Assembly (NCBI RefSeq): GCF_011045035.1
Contig: NZ_JAALAA010000022.1
Location: 26,555 to 90,554 of the forward strand
From: Nocardioides turkmenicus
GTDB lineage: Bacteria; Actinomycetota; Actinomycetes; Propionibacteriales; Nocardioidaceae
Direction of reading: 5' to 3'
DNA length: 64,000 bases
A program made the position numbers and the translations under genes. How positions within the stretch are numbered: position 1 is the stretch's first letter; each line of letters begins with the position of its first letter. The notes beneath the pieces are model-generated. The model was not told the origin of the DNA. It saw only the letters and a list, made by a program, of their open reading frames with translations, and ran no database searches. Below are positions 42,728 through 51,755 of this stretch, piece after piece.

Positions 42728-42786
42728 GGGGCTCTGAACGCGCACTGACGCGGCCAGATTCCCGGCTGGATGTGGGCTCTCGCGGG

Positions 42787-42859
42787 GTGTAACACGCTGT
42801 TCGTCGGACTACTCGCCCTATCGGAACGACCGGAAAGACGTACGAACGACGTGTTACAC
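42787..42859 (-). terminator. Long hairpin at the end of the sugar-module operon
   Basis: GTGTAACACG-CT-GTTCGT (42787-42804) pairs with ACGAAC-GA-CGTGTTACAC (42842-42859), an 18-bp stem with one mismatch and one GU. The loop is 37 nt. Its right arm covers the glycerate kinase TAA stop. It is the likely terminator of the minus-strand operon, though no U-tract follows; an operator for the 42727 gene is the alternative. Confidence 0.55.
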
Positions 42860-43984
42860 GAGTCCGCCGCCGAGCTGTGAGAGCAGTTCGGCGGCGTTCG
42901 TCATGCAGCGCTTGGGGTCGGGCTCGAGATCGGTGAGGGCGTGGACGGCCGCGGCGCCGGCGTGCTCGGCCTCGGCGGGGGAGAGGGTGGTGCGGCCGCA
43001 GACGACGACGGCAGGGACGCCTTGCCGGCGCGCGGCCTCGAGTACGCCGAGCGGGGCCTTGCCGGACAAGGTCTGATGATCGAACGAGCCCTCGCCGGTG
43101 ACGACCAGGTCCGCCCCGTCGAGGGCCTCGCGGAAGCCGACCAGGTCGACGAGGAGGTCGACGCCCCGCTCGACGCGGCCGCCCAGCACCGCCAGGGCGG
43201 CGAACCCGACGCCCCCGGCCGCGCCTGCACCAGGGGTGTCAGCCGGCGCGGCGCGGTCGAGGACGGCGGAGACGAGGGAGGCGTACGTCGTCAGAGACGC
43301 CTCGAGGATGGCCTGCTCCTCCGGGCCGGCGCCCTTCTGCGCGGAGAAGGTGGCGACCGCGCCGCGGGGGCCGAGGAGCGGGTTGTCGACGTCGCAGGCG
43401 ACCACGATCTCGGTCTCCCGCAGGCGCGGATCGAGACCGTCGAGGTCGACGCGCGCCAGGTGCTGGAGGGCGCCCCCGCCCTCCGCGAGCTCGGCCCCGG
43501 ACGCGTCCAGAAGACGTACGCCGAGGGCGCGGAGCATCCCCGCACCGCCGTCGGTGCTGGCGCTGCCGCCGAGGCCGAGCACGACCGTGCGGGCGCCGCC
43601 GTCGACGGCGGCGAGCACGGCCTCGCCCAGCCCGCGGGAGGAGGCGGTGAGCGGCGCGAGCCGGCCCTCGGGCAGCCGCAGCAGCCCGCAGGTGTCGGCC
43701 AGCTCGACGACCGCCAGGTCGCCGCGCACGGCGTAGTGCGCCGCCACCGGCTCGAGCGTCGGGCCGGCGACGGTCACCGGCACCAGGTCGAAGCCGGCGC
43801 CCGCCAGCGCCGCAACGGTGCCGTCGCCGCCGTCGGCGATCGGCACGATGCGTACCTCGGTCTCGGGGGACGCCGTGCGGATGCCTGCGGCCACCGCTTC
43901 GTCGACCTCGCGCGCGGTCAGGGAGCCCTTGAACTTGTCGCAGGCGACCACGACGACCCGACCGCCCCGCCGATGCTCGGCCAT
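42854..43984 (-). CDS. Glycerate kinase (GlxK/GarK type)
   Basis: The 376-aa class II-type glycerate kinase phosphorylates D-glycerate to 2-phosphoglycerate. Signatures: VVVACDKFKGSLTAREVDEA at the N-terminus, IADGGDGTVAAL, LGLGGSASTDGGAGMLRALG and GADLVVTGEGSFDHQTLSGK. Its ATG overlaps the isomerase stop (ATGA). As the last gene of a sugar-type operon it suggests that the pathway yields glycerate, which then enters lower glycolysis. Confidence 0.92.
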   Translation of the reverse strand: MAEHRRGGRVVVVACDKFKGSLTAREVDEAVAAGIRTASPETEVRIVPIADGGDGTVAALAGAGFDLVPVTVAGPTLEPVAAHYAVRGDLAVVELADTCGLLRLPEGRLAPLTASSRGLGEAVLAAVDGGARTVVLGLGGSASTDGGAGMLRALGVRLLDASGAELAEGGGALQHLARVDLDGLDPRLRETEIVVACDVDNPLLGPRGAVATFSAQKGAGPEEQAILEASLTTYASLVSAVLDRAAPADTPGAGAAGGVGFAALAVLGGRVERGVDLLVDLVGFREALDGADLVVTGEGSFDHQTLSGKAPLGVLEAARRQGVPAVVVCGRTTLSPAEAEHAGAAAVHALTDLEPDPKRCMTNAAELLSQLGGGLV

Positions 43985-44835
43985 CACAGGTGGGGGAGGA
44001 CGAGGTCGCGGTAGCGCTGCGCCATGGTCGCGAGCACCTCGTCGGGGTCGCTGGCCCAGACCGCCTCGTTGAAGATCTCGACCTCGACGTCGCCGGCGTA
44101 GCCGGTACCGGCGACCATCCGCGTGATCGAGGCGAAGTCGATGACTCCGTCGCCCATCATCCCGCGCGCCAGCAGCGCGTCGGCGGGGATCGGCAGGTTG
44201 AAGTCGCAGACCTGGTACGACGCGATCCGCCCCTCCGCGCCGGCCCGCGAGACCTGAGCGGCGAGGTCGGGGTCCCAGAAGACGTGGAAGGTGTCCACCA
44301 CGACCGCGACCGCGTCGACCGGGTGCGGTGCGGCCAGGTCGAGCGCCTGGCCGAGGGTGGAGATGACCGCCCGGTCGGCAACGTACATCGGGTGGAGCGC
44401 CTCCAGGACCAGCTTCACGCCCGCGGCCTGGGCGTACGGGGCGAGCTCGGCGAGCCGCTCGGCGACCCGCTCCCGCGCCCCGGCCAGGTCGACATCTCCC
44501 TCGGGGAGGCCGCCGACGACCATCACCAGCGCGTCGGTGCCCAGCGTCGCGGCCTCCTCGACCGCCCGCTTGTTGTCCTCGAGCGCGGCAGCGATTCCGG
44601 CAGGGTCGGACGCGGTCAGGAACCCACCGCGGCAGAGCGAGGAGACGCGCAGGCCTGCGTCGCGTACGAGCTTGGTGGCCTTCTCCACCCCGACCTCCTG
44701 GACACGATCCCGCCACAGACCGAGAGCCGGGATGCCGGCGCGGGCCGCTCCGTCGACCGCGTCGGCGAGGGTCCAGGAGTTGGTGGTCTTGGTGTTGAGC
44801 GAGAGCCGCTCGAGCCCGATGGCGTGGTCGGTCAC
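43984..44835 (-). CDS. Sugar phosphate isomerase/epimerase (xylose-isomerase-like TIM barrel)
   Basis: The 283-aa protein is an AP-endonuclease-2/IolE-IolI-type TIM barrel: LGLWRDRVQEVGVEKATKLV, LVLEALHPMYVADRA, VVVDTFHVFWDPDLA and GDVEVEIFNEAVW. The Glu, Asp, His and Glu residues are in the positions expected to bind a divalent metal. It overlaps both neighbours by four bases. It probably isomerises a keto-sugar or keto-inositol made by the dehydrogenase at 46004. Confidence 0.9.
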   Translation of the reverse strand: MTDHAIGLERLSLNTKTTNSWTLADAVDGAARAGIPALGLWRDRVQEVGVEKATKLVRDAGLRVSSLCRGGFLTASDPAGIAAALEDNKRAVEEAATLGTDALVMVVGGLPEGDVDLAGARERVAERLAELAPYAQAAGVKLVLEALHPMYVADRAVISTLGQALDLAAPHPVDAVAVVVDTFHVFWDPDLAAQVSRAGAEGRIASYQVCDFNLPIPADALLARGMMGDGVIDFASITRMVAGTGYAGDVEVEIFNEAVWASDPDEVLATMAQRYRDLVLPHL

Positions 44836-46007
44836 TGTTCGACTCCTTGCACGGTGAGGAAGGCACGCATGCGCGTGGCCGCGAGATCCGGGTCGGTCAG
44901 CAGACCAGCCTCGTCGGCCAGTCGGAAGACGTCGGCCAGGTGGGGCACCGAACGGCCGGCGTGCAGGCCGCCGGCCATCGAGAAGCCCGGCTGGTGACCG
45001 TTGAGCCAGGAGAGGAACGCGATCCCGGTCTTGTAGTAGTAGGTCGGCGCCTCGAAGATCTTGCGGCCGAGTGCCTGGGTGCTGTCGAGCAGCTGCCGGG
45101 CGGTGTCGGCGTCGTCGTTGTCGAGTGCCTGCAGCGCGGCCGAGGCGGCCGGGTAGATCGCCGCGAAGATGCCGAGCAGCGCGTGCGAGAAGTCATCCCG
45201 CTCACCGACGATCAGCTCCGGGTAGTTGAAGTCGTCGCCCGTGTAGAGACGTACGCCTTCGGGCAGCGCCCGCCGAAGGCCGACCTCGTGCTCGGCGTCG
45301 AGGAGCGAGACCTTGACGCCGTCGACCTTGCCGGGGCGGGCCCGGATGACCTCGAGGAAGGTCTGGGTCGCCTCCTCGACGGACGAGGAGCCCCAGTAGC
45401 CGGCCAGCGCCGGGTCGAACATGTCGCCCAGCCAGTGCAGGATCACCGGGCTGTCGGCCTCGTCGAGGAGGGTCGCGTAGACCTCGGCGTAGTCCTCGGC
45501 GTCACGGGCGACCTTGGCCAGGGCACGCGAGGCCATCACGATCGTGGTCGCGCCGGTGTCGGCGACGACCTTCATCTGCTCGCGGTAGGCGTCGACGACG
45601 GTGGCCAGGCCCTGTCGGCCGTCGGGAACGGCGGACAGGACGAGCTGGTCGGTGCCGGCGCCGCAGGCGATCGAGGCGCCCAAGGTCGCCGCTTCGGCCG
45701 CCGAGCGGCGGATCAGCTCGGCCGCGGCGGTCCAGTCGACGCCCATGCCGCGCTGGGCGGTGTCCATCGCCTCGGCGACGCCGAGGCCGTAGGACCACAG
45801 CTCGTGGCGATAGGCGAGCGTCGAGTCCCAGTCGATGTCCGCCGGGGCTCCGGGCACGTTCTCGGCCAGGGCGCGGGGAACGACGTGGGCGGCGGCGTAC
45901 GCGGTGCGGGAGGTGAACGGAGCGGTCGGCTTCGTCCACTCCTTGGGGTCGGCGAGCGGGTAGAGCTCGGTGCCGCCGTCGGACAGGGGGAGACGTACGG
46001 AGGTCAC
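44832..46007 (-). CDS. DUF993 family protein (dihydrodipicolinate synthase-like)
   Basis: The 391-aa protein matches DUF993, a distant branch of the DHDPS/aldolase TIM-barrel superfamily. Typical text: AAAHVVPRALAENVPGAPAD near residue 45, DWDSTLAYRHELWSYGLGVA, GDDFNYPELIVG, and ALGRKIFEAPTYYYKTGIAF. A Lys in VDGVKVSLLD (about residue 235) could be the Schiff-base residue, but I did not confirm this. GTG 46007 overlaps the dehydrogenase stop. No function is established for the family; retro-aldol cleavage of a keto-acid is a reasonable idea here. Confidence 0.85.
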   Translation of the reverse strand: MTSVRLPLSDGGTELYPLADPKEWTKPTAPFTSRTAYAAAHVVPRALAENVPGAPADIDWDSTLAYRHELWSYGLGVAEAMDTAQRGMGVDWTAAAELIRRSAAEAATLGASIACGAGTDQLVLSAVPDGRQGLATVVDAYREQMKVVADTGATTIVMASRALAKVARDAEDYAEVYATLLDEADSPVILHWLGDMFDPALAGYWGSSSVEEATQTFLEVIRARPGKVDGVKVSLLDAEHEVGLRRALPEGVRLYTGDDFNYPELIVGERDDFSHALLGIFAAIYPAASAALQALDNDDADTARQLLDSTQALGRKIFEAPTYYYKTGIAFLSWLNGHQPGFSMAGGLHAGRSVPHLADVFRLADEAGLLTDPDLAATRMRAFLTVQGVEQ

Positions 46008-47155
46008 AGCTCGATCTCTCCGAGCTCGATGCGGCGGCCCTCGGCCGAGGAGGTGAGGCCGGCCTCGGCGAGCCGGACGCCGCGTACGCCTGCCATGAAG
46101 TCGTAGGGGTGGTCGCCGTCGCCCTCGACGTAGCGGATGAACTGCTCCCACTGCGCCTTGAAACCGTTGTCGAAGGGCTGGTTGTCGGGCACCTCGTTCC
46201 ACAGCTCACGGAACCGGATCGACTCGACGAGGTCGGGGTTCCAGACCGGCTTCGGGGTGAGGTTGCGGTCCTGGGTGACGCAGTGGTGCAGGCCGGCGAC
46301 GGCGGAGCCGTGGGTGCCGTCGACGTGGAACTCGACGAGCTCGCCGCGGTTGACGCGGGTGGCCCAGGAAGAGTTGATCTGGGCGATGATCCCGCCCTCG
46401 AGCTCGAAGATGCCGTAGGCGGAGTCGTCGGCGGTCGCGTCGTAGCGCGCGCCCTTCTCGTCCCAGCGCTCGGGGATGTGGGTGACGACCTTCGCGGTGA
46501 CGGCCTCGACCTTCCCGAAGAGGTTCTCCAGGACGTAGTTCCAGTGCGGGAACATGTCGGTGGTCATGCCACCGCCGTCCTCCTTGCGGTAGTTCCAGCT
46601 CGGCCGCTGGGCCGGCTGCAGGTCACCCTCGAAGACCCAGTAGCCGAACTCGCCGCGGACGCTGAGGATGCGGCCGAAGAAGCCCGACTCGACCAGGCGG
46701 CGCAGCTTCAGCAGACCCGGCAGGTAGAGCTTGTCGTGGACGACGCCGGTCTTGACGCCTGCGTCCTTGGCCAGGCGGGCCAGGCGCAGCGAGCCCTCGA
46801 CGTTGTCGGCGATCGGCTTCTCGGTGTAGACGTGCTTGCCGGCCGCGATCGCCTTGGTGATGGCGGCCTCGCGGACGTTGGTCAGCTGGGAGTCGAAGTA
46901 GATCGTGTCCTCGGCGTTGTCCAGCGCCTCGTCGAGGTCGGTCGTCCAACGGTCCAGACCATGCTCCTTGGCGATGTCCTGGAGCTTCTCGGCGTTGCGG
47001 CCGACGAGGATCGGGTCGGGCTGGATCCGGGTGCCGTCGGAGAGCTCGACACCGCCCTGCTCCTGGATCGCCAGGATGCTGCGCACCAGGTGCTGGCGGT
47101 AGCCCATGCGTCCGGTGACGCCGTTCATGATGATGCCGAGCCGTCGTGTGGCCAT
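46004..47155 (-). CDS. Gfo/Idh/MocA family oxidoreductase
   Basis: The 383-aa NAD(P)-dependent dehydrogenase has an N-terminal Rossmann domain (RRLGIIMNGVTGRMGYRQHL), the family motif AAGKHVYTEKPIADNVEGSL, and a C-terminal sugar-binding domain (HDKLYLPGLLKLRRLVESG). It would oxidise a sugar or cyclitol. It is the first gene of the operon: 42 bp before its ATG, on the plus strand at 47198-47211, lies a LacI-type palindrome. The other genes follow by four-base overlaps. Confidence 0.92.
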   Translation of the reverse strand: MATRRLGIIMNGVTGRMGYRQHLVRSILAIQEQGGVELSDGTRIQPDPILVGRNAEKLQDIAKEHGLDRWTTDLDEALDNAEDTIYFDSQLTNVREAAITKAIAAGKHVYTEKPIADNVEGSLRLARLAKDAGVKTGVVHDKLYLPGLLKLRRLVESGFFGRILSVRGEFGYWVFEGDLQPAQRPSWNYRKEDGGGMTTDMFPHWNYVLENLFGKVEAVTAKVVTHIPERWDEKGARYDATADDSAYGIFELEGGIIAQINSSWATRVNRGELVEFHVDGTHGSAVAGLHHCVTQDRNLTPKPVWNPDLVESIRFRELWNEVPDNQPFDNGFKAQWEQFIRYVEGDGDHPYDFMAGVRGVRLAEAGLTSSAEGRRIELGEIEL

Positions 47156-47197
47156 GTGAGGGTTCCTCGTCTGCTGAGAGTTGCTGGAAGGCGATTG

Positions 47198-47211
47198 GGA
47201 AAGCGCTTTCC
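47198..47211. promoter_or_regulatory. LacI-family operator
   Basis: GGAAAGCGCTTTCC is a perfect 14-bp palindrome within TTGGGAAAGCGCTTTCCAAT, matching the AAAGCGCTTT core bound by many LacI regulators. It lies between the start of the dehydrogenase gene and the end of the LacI gene at 47280. The LacI protein there is the probable binder. Confidence 0.8.
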
Positions 47212-47279
47212 AATACGGTATGACAAATGTGATTCCGGTCGCAAGAGGGTGTTGCGTCCACCCGACGCCGCGGGACGGC

Positions 47280-48302
47280 TCAGGAGCGCGGGGGAGTGCT
47301 CTCCCGCAGCACGACCTCGCCGTGCACCGACTGCTTGCGAAGCTCCGCCGACGGCTCGCCGAGCACGAGCTCGAGCGCCAGCCGGCCGATGTCGGCCAGC
47401 GGGAGACGCACGGTGGTCAGCCCGGGGGTCACGTCGCGCAGCGTCGCGATGTCGTCGAAGCCGGCGACCGCCAGATCCTTCCCGACCTCGACGCCGGCCT
47501 GCCGGCAGGCGGCCAGGGCGCCGACGGCCATCAGGTCGTTGACCGCGAAGACGCAGTCGGCCTCCGGGCCGTCCTCGAGCAGCCGCGACATCGCGCGGTG
47601 GCCGCCGTCGCGGCTGAACTCGTCGGCGACGTACGCCGGTTTCGAGCCCGTCGCCTCCAGCCACCCCTCCGCGAAGCCCGCGTGACGCTCGGTCGAGACC
47701 AGGAGATCCTCCGGACCGGTGAGCACCGCGGCGCGGCGGTAGCCGAGGCCGACCAGCCGCTCCGCCAGCGCCTTCGCCCCGCCATGGTTGTCGATGACGA
47801 CGGTGTCGACCGGCAGGCGCGGCTGGCTGATCGCGGCCGCCCGGCCCCCACCGTCCAGGTAGGAGGTCAGCAGGTCGGCGACCTCGCGGGTGTGGCCCAT
47901 GTCGGTCGTGTCGCTACCCGCCAGCACGATCGCCCGGCTCCGCTGCCGCCGCAGCGCGGCCAGGAACTTCTGCTCGCGCTCGGCCTGACCGCCGGTGTTG
48001 CACAGCATCACCAGCAGGCCGTGCTTCTCGGCCTCGTCGGCCAGGCCGCCGGCGATGGTCGAGAAGTAGGGGTCGGCGATGTCCTTGACCAGCAGCCCGA
48101 CCGTCTCGGTCGAGCCGCGCGCCATCGCCTGGGCGTTGGCGTTGGGCGTGTAGCCGAGCTTGGTCGCCGCCGCCAGGACGCGCTCCTGCAGCTCGGGGCG
48201 CACCACCCGGTCGCTCCCGTTCAGCGCGCGCGACGCGGTGGCCAGCGAGACCCCTGCCTCGCGGGCGACATCGCTCAGCGTCGCTGCACGTTCTCCGGCC
48301 AA
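47280..48302 (-). CDS. LacI family transcriptional regulator (1)
   Basis: The 340-aa regulator has the N-terminal LacI helix-turn-helix and hinge (TLSDVAREAGVSLATASRAL, then LGYTPNANAQAMARG) and a periplasmic-binding-like sensor domain (GLLVKDIADPYFSTIAGGL and VAGFDDIATLRDVTPGLTTV). It lies directly upstream of the sugar module in the same direction, and the GGAAAGCGCTTTCC operator between them suggests it represses that operon. The ligand should be the module's substrate or an intermediate. Confidence 0.93.
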   Translation of the reverse strand: MAGERAATLSDVAREAGVSLATASRALNGSDRVVRPELQERVLAAATKLGYTPNANAQAMARGSTETVGLLVKDIADPYFSTIAGGLADEAEKHGLLVMLCNTGGQAEREQKFLAALRRQRSRAIVLAGSDTTDMGHTREVADLLTSYLDGGGRAAAISQPRLPVDTVVIDNHGGAKALAERLVGLGYRRAAVLTGPEDLLVSTERHAGFAEGWLEATGSKPAYVADEFSRDGGHRAMSRLLEDGPEADCVFAVNDLMAVGALAACRQAGVEVGKDLAVAGFDDIATLRDVTPGLTTVRLPLADIGRLALELVLGEPSAELRKQSVHGEVVLRESTPPRS

Positions 48303-48370
48303 CTGACTCTCCTTCGGCTTCCGTCCTGGAGCCTAGGGCATCCACGGCTCCTCACCCTGCCGGTGCGCGG

Positions 48371-49414
48371 TCAGGGGCGTCCGAGGGTGGAGGCTCGGGC
48401 GACGAGCTCGGGGGTGAAGACGACCTGCTCGTGCTCGTGCGCGGGGTCGTCGACCTCGTCGAGGAGCAGCTCGGCGGCGCGGCGGCCGAGATCCTGGCGG
48501 GGCTGCCGCACGGAGGTGAGCGGCACGGCTGCTGCGGCGGCGAACTCGATGTCGTCGTAGCCGACGATCGCGAGGTCGCCGGGGACCGTCCTGCCGCTTG
48601 AGATCGTCTGCTGGAGCAGCCCGAGCGCGAGCAGGTCGTTGGCGCAGAACGCGGCGGTGGGGCGGCGCCGGGCGGGTAGCCCGACGAGCCGCTCGCCGGC
48701 GGTACGGCCACAGGCGACGGTCGGGGCCTCGCACGAGAGGGTGATCAGGTCCTCGGGCGGGAGCCCGGCCTCGGCCCAGGCCTGCCGGGCGCCCTCGCCG
48801 CGGTCGCGGACCTGTCCGATCGACTCCGGCCCGCCGACGTACGCCACCCGCCGGTGACCCGCGTCGATGAGGTGCTCGACGGCCAGCCGCCCGCCGAGGA
48901 CATCGTCGACGGCGACGGAGCAGAACGACGAGCCCGCCCGGGTGCGGTCGACCATGACGATCGGGGTGCCGCGCTCGATGAGCTGGTCGATCTGCGGGTC
49001 GTCCGGGTCGACCGGGGTGATCACGATGCCCTGAACCCGCTGCTGCTGAAGGTGGGCCAGGTGGGCTCCCTCGCGGGCCGAGCGGCTGTCGCTGTTGCAC
49101 AGGAACAGCGAGAGCCCGGCCGACTCGGCGGCCAGCTCGATGCCGCGGGCGACATCGGTGAAGAACGGGTTGCCGGCGTCGAGCATGACGTAGGCCAGCG
49201 ACTGGGTGCTGCCGGTGCGCAGCGACCTCGCTGACTCGTTGCGTACGAAGCCCAGCTCGGCCATGGCGCGTTCGACACGCTCGCGTGTGGCCGGGCTGAC
49301 CCGCTCGGGACGGTTGAGCACGTTGGACACGGTGCCGAGGGAGACGCCGGCGGTGGCCGCGACGTCCTTGACCGAGGCACTGCGCGACGAACCGGCAGCC
49401 GGAGTGATCGCCAC
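48371..49414 (-). CDS. LacI family transcriptional regulator (2)
   Basis: The 347-aa regulator has the LacI helix-turn-helix (SVKDVAATAGVSLGTVSNVL, then PERVSPATRERV) and sensor domain (LAYVMLDAGNPFFTDVARGI; VGYDDIEFAAAAAVPLTSVR). The GTG start follows GGAAGGAG by 7 bp. A TTGAACGTTTCA-type site lies 14 bp upstream of the start, so it probably controls itself. Its target may be the sugar module or the divergent lutABC operon; the sequence does not decide. Confidence 0.92.
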   Translation of the reverse strand: MAITPAAGSSRSASVKDVAATAGVSLGTVSNVLNRPERVSPATRERVERAMAELGFVRNESARSLRTGSTQSLAYVMLDAGNPFFTDVARGIELAAESAGLSLFLCNSDSRSAREGAHLAHLQQQRVQGIVITPVDPDDPQIDQLIERGTPIVMVDRTRAGSSFCSVAVDDVLGGRLAVEHLIDAGHRRVAYVGGPESIGQVRDRGEGARQAWAEAGLPPEDLITLSCEAPTVACGRTAGERLVGLPARRRPTAAFCANDLLALGLLQQTISSGRTVPGDLAIVGYDDIEFAAAAAVPLTSVRQPRQDLGRRAAELLLDEVDDPAHEHEQVVFTPELVARASTLGRP

Positions 49415-49427
49415 CTGGGCTCCTTCC

Positions 49428-49439
49428 TGAAACGTTCAA
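49428..49439. promoter_or_regulatory. Putative LacI-family operator
   Basis: TGAAACGTTCAA (complement TTGAACGTTTCA) is a near-palindrome around ACGT/CG. It fits the TTGAA-CG-TTTCA operators of sugar-type LacI regulators. It lies just before the second LacI gene and 128 bp upstream of lutA. Confidence 0.55.
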
Positions 49440-49566
49440 TTGCAGCATAGGGATGGCTCCCGAGCACTGGTCGGCTCACCGAGGTTGTCGTGGAATGCGC
49501 CTGCTTTCGGTCCGCCCCGAGACCGTGATCTGATCTGATGGCACCACACACGAAGGAGGCTGCCGG

Positions 49567-50322
49567 GTGCGAGGAGCGCTGATGGTCACCTGCATCAACG
49601 ACGCCCTCTATCCAGGCACCGGGCAGGCCGTCCTACGCCTCCTGCGCCGGCTCGGCGTCGAGGTCGACTTCCCGCAGGCGCAGACCTGCTGTGGGCAGCC
49701 GATGGTCAACACCGGTTATCTGGACGAGGCGGTCCCGGTCGTGCGTACGTTCGTGGACGCGTTCGCCGGCTACGACGCCGTCGTGACGCCCTCGGGCTCG
49801 TGCGCCGGATCGGCACGCCACCAGCACTCGATCGTGGCCCGGCGCTCCGGCGACGAGGCGCTGGAGAAGGCCGTTGCTGAGGTCGGGCCCAAGGTCTACG
49901 AACTGTCCGAGTTCCTGATCGATGTCTTGAACGTGACCGACGTCGGCGCCTACTACCCGCACCGGGTGACCTACCACCCGACCTGCCACTCGCTGCGGAT
50001 GCTCGGGGTGGGGGACCGGCCGCGGCGGCTGCTCGAGGCTGTCCGGGGCATCCGGCTCGTGGACCTGCCCGGAGCCGACCAGTGCTGCGGCTTCGGCGGC
50101 ACCTTCGCGGTCAAGAACGCCGACATCTCGGTCGCGATGGGCGCCGACAAGGCACGTCACATCCGCGAGACCGGCGCCGAGGTCGTGGTCGCCGGCGACA
50201 ACTCCTGCCTGACCCACATCGGCGGCGTGCTCTCCCGGCAGCGCTCCGGCGTACGCACCGTCCACCTCGCCGAGATCCTCGCCTCCACCGAGGCGGGCTC
50301 GATCGAGAGGACGCTTCGATGA
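49567..50322 (+). CDS. lutA: L-lactate utilisation protein LutA (CCG-domain Fe-S protein)
   Basis: The 251-aa protein carries two cysteine-rich CCG domains (QTCCGQPMVNTGYL and ADQCCGFGGTF), with CINDALYPG at the start, typical of LutA/YkgE. It forms a complex with LutB and LutC that oxidises L-lactate to pyruvate. GTG 49567 follows AAGGAGG by 6 bp. It overlaps lutB by four bases. Confidence 0.93.
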   Translation: MRGALMVTCINDALYPGTGQAVLRLLRRLGVEVDFPQAQTCCGQPMVNTGYLDEAVPVVRTFVDAFAGYDAVVTPSGSCAGSARHQHSIVARRSGDEALEKAVAEVGPKVYELSEFLIDVLNVTDVGAYYPHRVTYHPTCHSLRMLGVGDRPRRLLEAVRGIRLVDLPGADQCCGFGGTFAVKNADISVAMGADKARHIRETGAEVVVAGDNSCLTHIGGVLSRQRSGVRTVHLAEILASTEAGSIERTLR

Positions 50323-51755
50323 GCGGCACCTTCGTCGGCATGCCGGCCTTCCCGACCGCCGCGCGCGAGGCCCTCGCCGACTCCCAGCTGCGCCACAACC
50401 TCGCCCACGCGACCGGCACCATCCGCGCCAAGCGCGCCAGGGTCGTCGCCGAGGTCGAGGACTGGGAGGAGCTGCGCCTGGCCGGTGCCGCGGTCAAGGA
50501 GCGCGCGCTGCTCGATCTCGACACCCAGCTCGTACGCCTCGAGGAGACCCTCACCGCCAACGGCGCCACCGTCCACTGGGCCCGTGACGCTGCCGAGGCC
50601 AACGCGATCGTCGCCTCGATCGCCAAGGCGCACGATGCGCAGGAGGTCGTGAAGGTCAAGTCGATGGTGACCCAGGAGATCGGGCTCAACGAGGCGCTCG
50701 CCGCCGACGGCATCGCGGCCTGGGAGACCGACCTGGCCGAGCTGATCGTCCAGCTCGGCGACGACCTGCCGTCGCACATCCTGGTGCCGGCGATCCACCG
50801 CAACCGCGCCGAGATCCGGGAGATCTTCCGCTCCAGGATGGCGGCCGCGGGCCGTCCGGCGCCGATCGACCTGACCGACGAACCTGCTGTGCTCGCCGCC
50901 GCGGCCCGGGAGCACCTGCGCGAGAAGTTCCTGCGCGCCAAGGTCGGCGTCTCCGGCGCCAACTTCGCGGTCGCCGAGACCGGCACCCTCGTCGTGGTCG
51001 AGTCGGAGGGCAACGGGCGGATGTGCCTCACCCTGCCCGAGGTGCTGGTCTCGGTCGTCGGCATCGAGAAGGTCGTCTCCCGCTGGGAGGACCTCGACCC
51101 GCTGCTGAGACTGCTGCCGAGGTCCTCGACCGGCGAGCGGATGAACCCTTACACCTCGACGTGGAGCGGGATCACCCCAGGCGACGGCCCGCAGGAGGTG
51201 CACGTGGTGCTCCTCGACAACGGCCGCACCCGCGCGCTCGCCGACGAGGTCGGCCGGCAGGCCCTACGGTGCATCCGCTGCTCGGCCTGCCTCAACGTGT
51301 GCCCGGTCTACGAGCGCACCGGCGGTCATGCGTACGGCTCGGTCTACCCCGGCCCGATCGGCGCCATCCTCAACCCGCTGCTGAAGGGCGTGGGACACGA
51401 CGACCAGATCGACTCGCTGCCATACGCCTCCTCGCTGTGCGGCGCCTGCTTCGAGGTCTGCCCGGTACGCATCGACATCCCGTCCGTGCTGGTGGACCAG
51501 CGCGCCCAGGTGGTCGACGCCCACCGCGGCGGCGTGCCGAAGCCGGAGGGCGCGGCGATGAAGGGCGCGGCGTACGTCCTGGGGCGCTCGCGCCGCCTCT
51601 CCGCCCTCGAGCGCCTCACGGGTCTCGGGATGCGTTTTGCGCGGCGCTTCGGGCCCTCCGCCTGGACCGGCGCGCGCGACCTGCCCGAGGCGCCGGAGGA
51701 GAGCTTCCGGGCCTGGTGGCAACGGACCGACGGTGGCCGGAAGGACGACGCATGA
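50319..51755 (+). CDS. lutB: L-lactate utilisation iron-sulfur protein LutB
   Basis: The 478-aa protein has an N-terminal LUD domain (VVKVKSMVTQEIGLNEAL; FAVAETGTLVVVESEGNGRM) and two [4Fe-4S] motifs (CIRCSACLNVCPVY and CGACFEVCPVRIDIP). It transfers electrons within the LutABC lactate oxidase. Both ends overlap neighbours by four bases. Length is normal for the family. Confidence 0.95.
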   Translation: MSGTFVGMPAFPTAAREALADSQLRHNLAHATGTIRAKRARVVAEVEDWEELRLAGAAVKERALLDLDTQLVRLEETLTANGATVHWARDAAEANAIVASIAKAHDAQEVVKVKSMVTQEIGLNEALAADGIAAWETDLAELIVQLGDDLPSHILVPAIHRNRAEIREIFRSRMAAAGRPAPIDLTDEPAVLAAAAREHLREKFLRAKVGVSGANFAVAETGTLVVVESEGNGRMCLTLPEVLVSVVGIEKVVSRWEDLDPLLRLLPRSSTGERMNPYTSTWSGITPGDGPQEVHVVLLDNGRTRALADEVGRQALRCIRCSACLNVCPVYERTGGHAYGSVYPGPIGAILNPLLKGVGHDDQIDSLPYASSLCGACFEVCPVRIDIPSVLVDQRAQVVDAHRGGVPKPEGAAMKGAAYVLGRSRRLSALERLTGLGMRFARRFGPSAWTGARDLPEAPEESFRAWWQRTDGGRKDDA

